Assembly: GCA_030690755.1 (NCBI GenBank)
Contig: JAUYGA010000254.1
Span: forward strand, 1-9,245
DNA: 9,245 bases
Direction: 5' to 3'
Origin: Nanobdellota archaeon
GTDB taxonomy: Archaea > Nanobdellota > Nanobdellia > Woesearchaeales > JAUYGA01
Made by a program: the position numbers and the translations under genes. Below the pieces are notes generated by a model, which saw only the letters and a program-made list of their open reading frames with translations, did not search any database and had not been told where the DNA came from. Of this stretch, positions 5,437-9,245 are shown in pieces (positions within the stretch are counted from its first letter, which is position 1; each line of letters begins with the position of its first letter).

Positions 5437-5922
5437 ATGCCAAATAGAGGACAAGAGTTTCATAGTGCGCATCCGAAAGGCACTAAGTACTTCGAAGGTA
5501 CATTGCAGCTTCGCAATCCTAGTCAGGAGGTTGTTGATTTTGTCTGGGCTGAAGTTGATAAAAATGTCGGCAAGCATGTTTATATCCAGAAGTCTGTGGC
5601 TTCTAAGAACGGTCTTGATTATTATCTTACTTCCAACAGGTTTCTTAGGTCTCTTGGTAATGATCTCCAGAACAAATTTGGCGGCGAGCTTAAGCTTAGC
5701 GCTAAGTTGTTTTCTGTTGATAAGCAGTCTTCAAAGGAGCTTCATAGGTTAACTGTTTTATTTCGTCTGCCTGATTTTTGCGTTGGTCAGAATGTTGAGT
5801 ATAAAGGTGAGCAGTACCGCGTTTTCAGAATGAACAAGAAAGTTTTTCTTAAAAATGACAAAAGCGGTAAAAAGGTTTTGGTCTCACAGAGGGAGATGGG
5901 TAGTATAAGAAAATGCGAGTGA
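5437..5922 (+). CDS. NMD3-like protein without the N-terminal zinc domain
   Basis: NMD3 in eukaryotes binds the large ribosomal subunit and adapts it for nuclear export; archaeal homologues are thought to act on the large subunit but their role is not settled. Residues about 18-110 match the NMD3 core: KYFEGTLQLRN (17-27), the DYYLTSNRF stretch (61-69), SLGNDLQNKFGGELKLSAKL (72-91) and the following LHRLTVLFRLP strand (102-112). Residues 113-155 (VGQNVEYKGEQYRVF...) look like the SH3-like part. The usual N-terminal ribbon with repeated CxxC pairs is absent: only two Cys occur in the 161 residues (C115, C160). The ATG at 5437 fits the leaderless TATA spacing, so the short form is probably real rather than a start error. 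It is followed 40 nt later by the lipoprotein gene on the same strand. Confidence 0.8.
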   Translation: MPNRGQEFHSAHPKGTKYFEGTLQLRNPSQEVVDFVWAEVDKNVGKHVYIQKSVASKNGLDYYLTSNRFLRSLGNDLQNKFGGELKLSAKLFSVDKQSSKELHRLTVLFRLPDFCVGQNVEYKGEQYRVFRMNKKVFLKNDKSGKKVLVSQREMGSIRKCE

Positions 5923-5950
5923 TATTGAATAATTTTCAGTATTTTTATAA

Positions 5951-5965
5951 GAGGTGATTGGTATG
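5951..5965 (+). promoter_or_regulatory. Shine-Dalgarno of the lipoprotein gene
   Basis: GAGGTGAT (5951-5958) is a full-length anti-Shine-Dalgarno match with 4 nt spacing to ATG at 5963. The in-frame GTG at 5954 falls inside this motif and is rejected as a start. Confidence 0.75.
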
Positions 5966-6325
5966 AGAAAACAGATTTTACTTTTTACAGGATTGGTTTG
6001 TCTTGTTCTATTTGTTGCGGGATGCCAAACTGCGCAGCAACAGGCATCAACAGTTGCTGATGACAAGACTGCCGCAGATGCTGACACTGGCGGCGCTGAT
6101 TCGGTTAAGCGAGTTTTTGAAAAAGCAGGAGAAGCTTATTGTGATACAAATACTGATTGTATTCCAAAGCCAGATTGCCATCCGATGGAATGCTTGAACA
6201 AGAAGTATGCTGACCGTTATACAAAACCAGAGATTTGCACGCAGGTTATCTTGTCAACTGCCGCTTACACGCCGCAGGATTGCTCTTGCATGAATCATAA
6301 CTGCATAAATGACAATCTTCAGTGA
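5963..6325 (+). CDS. Cysteine-rich lipoprotein, eight-cysteine domain
   Basis: A 120-residue exported protein. Residues 1-20 are a lipoprotein signal (basic MRK start, hydrophobic core, then the lipobox FVAGC with C21 as the lipidation site). Residues 22-50 are a Gln/Ala/Asp/Thr-rich flexible spacer as expected for a surface-anchored protein. The remaining part is a compact domain with eight cysteines (C60, C66, C72, C77, C92, C107, C109, C114), an even number suited to four disulphides or a metal site. It resembles small eight-cysteine-cluster lipoprotein domains described in annotation databases, but I cannot verify the match. Function unknown; an outward-facing disulphide-stabilised binding or protective role is only a guess. 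Start set by the GAGGTGAT Shine-Dalgarno. It lies 40 nt behind the NMD3-like gene and may share its transcript. Confidence 0.85.
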   Translation: MRKQILLFTGLVCLVLFVAGCQTAQQQASTVADDKTAADADTGGADSVKRVFEKAGEAYCDTNTDCIPKPDCHPMECLNKKYADRYTKPEICTQVILSTAAYTPQDCSCMNHNCINDNLQ

Positions 6326-6333
6326 GGGTTAGC

Positions 6334-6401
6334 TTTTCGTATTTTTTTATTGTTTTTATTTTTTCTTCAATTTTGTTTTAATGTTTTTATTGTTTTTTTT
6401 C
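6334..6401 (+). terminator. T-rich archaeal-type terminator after the lipoprotein gene
   Basis: Repeated plus-strand T runs (for example 6342-6348, 6352-6356, 6393-6400) follow the TGA at 6323-6325. Archaeal RNA polymerase stops at such U-tracts without a hairpin. The tract runs into the end of the convergent DUF460 gene. Confidence 0.5.
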
Positions 6402-7592
6402 TTTTGGGTTCTGTCTTTGTCGTCTGTAATCCATAACTATCTTATGCAATATGTCTATTTTTCTTCTTGCTTCCTCAAGATCTTTCTGGTTTATTGTGGC
6501 AAAATTTTCAGCCTCTTCAATGTCCAGTTTTGAACCATCAATGAATGTGAATTCCAATTCATGGCTTATCTTGTCGCTTACCTGGGCTTTTGTTATGATT
6601 ATCTGTATTTTATTTCTTATGAATTCGATTAGTTTGTCGCCGATAATATTTGGGTTTTCCACCAGTAGGATGTCCCCTTTTTCAATTCTTAGTGTATTGT
6701 TCTTTTCACTGAACCCATTCCATGACAAATTCTCTAGTTTTTTTAAAAGAATTCTATGACCGACACCACCAATCATGTAGTTGAGTCTTTCATTATCTTC
6801 CTTTGATTTTTCATATTGTTTCTTGAGTTTTTCAATACTGTCATATAGCATAAGCTCTCTTCTTTCTTTGAGTTTTATTGTAGCTTTTGCTTTCTCGTCA
6901 GTTATTGTGTTCGTCAACCTCTCGCTCAGCTTTCCTATCCTTTTTCTTGCTTCAGCGTCATTTGTCATAAGATTCTGATTCTGCTTTTTTAGGATATTAA
7001 GCTCATATTCTGTTTTTTTTAGTTTGCCAAACATTGTCAAGAAATCATTTTCATTGAATATGCGTTTTTCAACGGCTTTTTTTATGATCTTTACAGATTC
7101 ATCTTCTGGTTTTTCAATAATCTCAAGAGCAGTTCTTATGCTCAGGCCTTTTTTTATCACAATCTCTTTGATGTCGTCTTTTATTTGTTCTTTTTTGTAT
7201 TTTTCAACAAAGAAGTCAATTTTGGCAAACAGGTCTTTGTAATAGCTGAAGCACACAAGCGCTGATGCTATCGCATCTATCTCATGAGAGTTTGAGAATT
7301 TATCGATGAAGGGTTTTGTCTCTCTTATTTTGTCTGCAGACAACAGATCTTCTTTTGGAAAAACTAATTTTGCTCCAGTTTTTGCAGCAAACTTATGCAC
7401 AAATTCAGGGACATTCTTTTTGTCTGTTCCAACAAGCAGGGGTTTTCCATAAGATATTATTTTTGATATCAAGAGGCCAAGATTAAGTTCTTTTGAAGAA
7501 TCAATTGCAATTACATTTCCATCTAAGTCAAATACAGCATATCCTGTGGTTGTCCCAGGATCAATTCCGACGACTAGTCTTTTTGGTTTCAT
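6387..7592 (-). CDS. DUF460 / COG2433 RuvC-fold protein with coiled coil
   Basis: A 401-residue archaeal protein of the COG2433/DUF460 group, classed as a possible nuclease of the RNase H/RuvC-YqgF fold with no demonstrated reaction. Residues 1-120 hold the RuvC-like domain: VVGIDPGTTTGYAV (7-20, acidic D11), the VGTDKK strand end (54-59, D57) and HEIDAIASAL (103-112, E104 and D106). These supply the acidic positions expected at a metal site. Residues about 121-180 are helical and charged, about 185-275 form a long Lys/Glu/Leu-rich coiled coil, and about 276-365 form a C-terminal alpha/beta module beginning GGVGHRILLKKL. The Arg/Lys-rich tail (389-401) could bind nucleic acid. Family members I recall are often longer, mostly before the RuvC-like part. 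ATG at 7592 has no clear Shine-Dalgarno; it lies 44 nt after the PPC-domain gene on the same strand. Confidence 0.85.
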   Translation of the reverse strand: MKPKRLVVGIDPGTTTGYAVFDLDGNVIAIDSSKELNLGLLISKIISYGKPLLVGTDKKNVPEFVHKFAAKTGAKLVFPKEDLLSADKIRETKPFIDKFSNSHEIDAIASALVCFSYYKDLFAKIDFFVEKYKKEQIKDDIKEIVIKKGLSIRTALEIIEKPEDESVKIIKKAVEKRIFNENDFLTMFGKLKKTEYELNILKKQNQNLMTNDAEARKRIGKLSERLTNTITDEKAKATIKLKERRELMLYDSIEKLKKQYEKSKEDNERLNYMIGGVGHRILLKKLENLSWNGFSEKNNTLRIEKGDILLVENPNIIGDKLIEFIRNKIQIIITKAQVSDKISHELEFTFIDGSKLDIEEAENFATINQKDLEEARRKIDILHKIVMDYRRQRQNPKEKKQ

Positions 7593-7636
7593 TTGTTTAT
7601 TTATTTGTTGATTGATTTTTTAGCCTTCTCTTTTAT

Positions 7637-8047
7637 TTATATGTCCAGCAGGTTAAGTCCAATCTCTTCATCATATTTTCTTTTTATTTTTGAGTCGAGT
7701 TCTATTATGGTGGCTTCGCATGTTGCGCTTACAACCGCTCTCTTGAGATGGCCCCCGAATGTTTCGAACTGTTCATCACCTAAAACAATGTGCAGATGTA
7801 GTGTTGGTTTTTTCTCAAGCAGCGTAACATTGCCATTGAGCGAGCATATTTCCATAGGTTCATCGAAGGTCTTGAAGAAATATTTTTTGTCCTCGAGTCT
7901 GTAAAGCGCGAGTTCAGCAGCGCTAACAGCGCCGATTGCATAGACAATTCCATTTGATATTTTGTTTGCGCTGCAGAAATCAGTGAGCTTTGAAACTATC
8001 TCTTCTCCTTTTTTTAGCCGTATGACATGTACTTTGTTAATTTTCAT
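7637..8047 (-). CDS. PPC/DUF296 domain protein
   Basis: A 136-residue stand-alone PPC domain (plants and prokaryotes conserved domain). In plants this module occurs in AT-hook DNA-binding proteins; prokaryotic single-domain versions form trimers and are annotated as putative DNA-binding proteins without a firm function. Visible hallmarks are LKKGEEI near the start (11-17), the IGAVSAAELALY strand pair (38-49), LHLHIVLGD at 83-91 and GGHLKRAVVSATCE at 98-111. H84, H86 and H100 are the three histidines that bind a metal in characterised relatives. The length is normal and the domain complete. ATG at 8047 is chosen; an in-frame TTG six bases upstream gives only two extra residues. A T-rich/A-rich TATA-like stretch lies at 8066-8079 on the minus strand. 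It sits between the membrane winged-helix gene and the DUF460 gene, all on one strand. Confidence 0.87.
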   Translation of the reverse strand: MKINKVHVIRLKKGEEIVSKLTDFCSANKISNGIVYAIGAVSAAELALYRLEDKKYFFKTFDEPMEICSLNGNVTLLEKKPTLHLHIVLGDEQFETFGGHLKRAVVSATCEATIIELDSKIKRKYDEEIGLNLLDI

Positions 8048-8083
8048 TTCCAACGCCCATCTTTTTTTAAATCAATAAATTAC

Positions 8084-8106
8084 GAAATCATTAACTATGA
8101 AATCAT
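8084..8106. repeat. Direct repeat GAAATCAT x2 upstream of the PPC gene
   Basis: GAAATCAT occurs at 8084-8091 and again at 8099-8106, 15 bp start to start. It lies just upstream of the presumed TATA region of the PPC-domain gene (ATG 8047, minus strand). The position would suit an operator or activator site, but the short AT-rich motif may occur by chance. Confidence 0.3.
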
Positions 8107-8121
8107 ATAGATTGTGATTAT

Positions 8122-9015
8122 TTAAATATGATTAAGTATGATTATGTTTCCTCTGCCTTTCTTTATTTTCCTAATTTTTCCTTTAGCTTCCAAATCAGTT
8201 ATCATCAGGCTGATTTTTGCTTCTGAAAGAGGTATCTCTTTTCTTATCTCTTTTTGCGTTGCCCTTCCGTCATTCTTTTTCAGTATTTCGAGTATTTTTT
8301 CAAGGTCTGTAACTCTGATTTCATGTTTTGCTTCTTGTTCTTCTTTTGTTATTTCCTCTTCTTCTTTTGTTTCTTCTGCTTTTTCGTTATCTTTTTTTGG
8401 AGTTGCGTTACTTAACCTTTCCTTTTTTGAATGTTTTTTTGATTTTTTTGACTCATGGTTTTTTTTAGGCTTATCTGAATGTTTATTGGAAGATAGAACT
8501 CTGTTCGCATAGTATGCTAAAAAAATCATACAGACAATGATTATTAATCCCAAGAGGATTATGTAAAAAGTGTTGAAGTTTTCAGCATCTCCGTTTAATG
8601 GGTTTGTTGTCTGAAAATCTAATTCTGAATTTTCTGGATTTGTTTCAACAACAGGAAATAATATCAAATCAATAACAAACTCTCCAGATTCGCTTTCTTG
8701 TTTTATTTCTATTTTCTCTTCTGCTTGCGCAATGAGTTCTGATCCTGATTTTTTTGATGCGATAAGATTGTAGTTTCCAGGACTTAATGTGAATAGATAA
8801 CTGCCGTCTTTTGAGACCATTGTCTGTTTTGGTGAGCTGTCAATTTCAACCACAATATCGCTTGCTTTTTTAAGCGAGTAATCAAAAATGTCTCCTTTTA
8901 TTATGGCTGCTTCTGCAGAACTAGCGATTAGCAAAAGCAACACTGAGAATATCAGGATGTTTAGAACAATGTTTTTTTTATTGGATGTTTTTTCTTTAAT
9001 TTCTGTTTCTTCCAT
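8122..9015 (-). CDS. Membrane-anchored winged-helix protein with extracytoplasmic beta domain
   Basis: A 297-residue protein whose layout suggests a one-component transmembrane regulator. Residues 15-37 are a signal peptide or first membrane helix ending ASSAEAA. Residues 38-120 form a beta-sandwich-like domain of the carboxypeptidase-regulatory/PEGA sort: a VEIDSSP strand, then SKDGSYLFTLSPGNYNLIAS (68-87). After a short linker a strong membrane helix spans 148-171. Residues 172-230 are a highly charged Lys/Glu/Ser linker. Residues 233-297 are a winged helix: a first helix with the LEKILEILKKN stretch, TQKEIRKEIPLSEAKISLMI (253-272) as helix-turn-helix, and a wing GKIRKIKKGRGNIIIL (279-294). 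If the first segment is cleaved or inserted normally, the beta domain is outside and the winged helix in the cytoplasm. A TATA box about 30 nt before the ATG suggests a leaderless transcript. Target genes and signal unknown. Confidence 0.82.
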   Translation of the reverse strand: MEETEIKEKTSNKKNIVLNILIFSVLLLLIASSAEAAIIKGDIFDYSLKKASDIVVEIDSSPKQTMVSKDGSYLFTLSPGNYNLIASKKSGSELIAQAEEKIEIKQESESGEFVIDLILFPVVETNPENSELDFQTTNPLNGDAENFNTFYIILLGLIIIVCMIFLAYYANRVLSSNKHSDKPKKNHESKKSKKHSKKERLSNATPKKDNEKAEETKEEEEITKEEQEAKHEIRVTDLEKILEILKKNDGRATQKEIRKEIPLSEAKISLMITDLEAKGKIRKIKKGRGNIIILNHI

Positions 9016-9040
9016 TTTAGTGTTGAAAAGTCCTCTATCT

Positions 9041-9056
9041 TTTATAAACTTTTCCG
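9041..9056 (-). promoter_or_regulatory. TATA box and BRE-like element for the membrane winged-helix gene
   Basis: The minus strand reads CGGAAAAGTTTATAAA: a purine-rich BRE-like part followed by a canonical archaeal TATA box centred about 30 nt before the ATG at 9015. No Shine-Dalgarno lies next to the ATG, so a leaderless or nearly leaderless transcript is expected. Confidence 0.6.
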
Positions 9057-9137
9057 TAAAGTAAATAAAGGAAAAATAGGCTTTTATAAAGCTTTAAACA
9101 GCAAAATAAACCTTTAATTTTTTTGTCTGAAAAGTAT

Positions 9138-9147
9138 GTTTATAAAC
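9138..9147. promoter_or_regulatory. Palindromic TATA-like box without an assigned gene
   Basis: GTTTATAAAC is a 10-bp perfect palindrome resembling an archaeal TATA box, preceded by AAAAG on the plus strand. A plus-strand start near 9165-9170 would not lead into a coding region inside the window: the ATG at 9170 reaches TAA after two codons. It may serve a gene or RNA beyond the right edge, or be chance in AT-rich DNA. Confidence 0.35.
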
Positions 9148-9211
9148 AACTTGACGCATAGGGTATTAATGAAGTAAATTAAATAATAAAAACTTCAAAA
9201 TAAGCAGTAAG

Positions 9212-9245
9212 CAAATATAAAACAAATATAAAACAAATATAAAAC
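9212..9245. repeat. 11-bp tandem repeat truncated by the window end
   Basis: CAAATATAAAA is repeated exactly three times (9212-9222, 9223-9233, 9234-9244) and the final base begins a fourth unit, so the array continues past the edge. Each unit contains a TATA-like core. The rest of 9016-9211 is AT-rich spacer with no coding region I can support. Confidence 0.8.

Noticed and set aside
8138..8512. Plus-strand Ser/Phe-rich open frame opposite the winged-helix gene
   Set aside because: It results from reading the Lys/Glu-rich linker in antisense; no ribosome-binding site and no family features.
9212..9245. CRISPR array at the right edge
   Set aside because: The 11-bp units are directly adjacent with no spacers and are too short to be CRISPR repeats.

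Overview
The window looks like AT-rich archaeal DNA, probably from a small-genome DPANN-type lineage such as Woesearchaeota or Pacearchaeota. The domain call is firm because four proteins point to it: a transcription factor S, an NMD3-like protein, an S26B (Ser/His/Asp) signal peptidase and a DUF460/COG2433 RuvC-fold protein. Archaeal TATA boxes also sit about 25-30 nt upstream of several start codons, some apparently leaderless. The lineage is an inference from overall protein character only.

Layout. Positions 1-1812 (minus) hold most of a tandem-domain flavin-dependent thymidylate synthase (ThyX) that runs off the left edge. Divergent from it, on the plus strand, are a P-loop nucleotide-kinase-like gene (2017-2619) and a dCMP deaminase (2676-3311). 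A 132-bp element with perfect 15-bp terminal inverted repeats and a GC-rich core (3334-3465) fills the gap to the next, convergent genes. The minus-strand series 5297 to 3477 encodes signal peptidase I, transcription factor S, cytidine deaminase and a DUF167 protein. Two plus-strand genes follow: an NMD3-like protein lacking zinc fingers (5437-5922) and a cysteine-rich lipoprotein (5963-6325). The right part, all minus, holds a DUF460 RuvC-fold coiled-coil protein (6387-7592), a PPC/DUF296 protein (7637-8047) and a membrane-anchored winged-helix protein (8122-9015). The last 230 bp are AT-rich and carry TATA-like palindromes and an 11-bp tandem repeat cut by the window end.

How the genes fit together. 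The left half is a pyrimidine deoxynucleotide neighbourhood. Cytidine deaminase recovers (deoxy)uridine from (deoxy)cytidine, dCMP deaminase makes dUMP, ThyX would methylate dUMP to dTMP, and the kinase-like protein probably acts on a nucleoside monophosphate. The rest is housekeeping (transcript cleavage, protein secretion, ribosome-related) plus poorly characterised DNA-associated and membrane-regulatory proteins.

The points most worth a second look are the ThyX signature motif split between two ThyX-like halves, the kinase + deaminase pair that mirrors the domain order of AvcD-type antiphage deaminases, the inverted-repeat element directly downstream of that pair, and the transmembrane winged-helix protein. 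No complete new defence or mobile system is demonstrable from this sequence alone.
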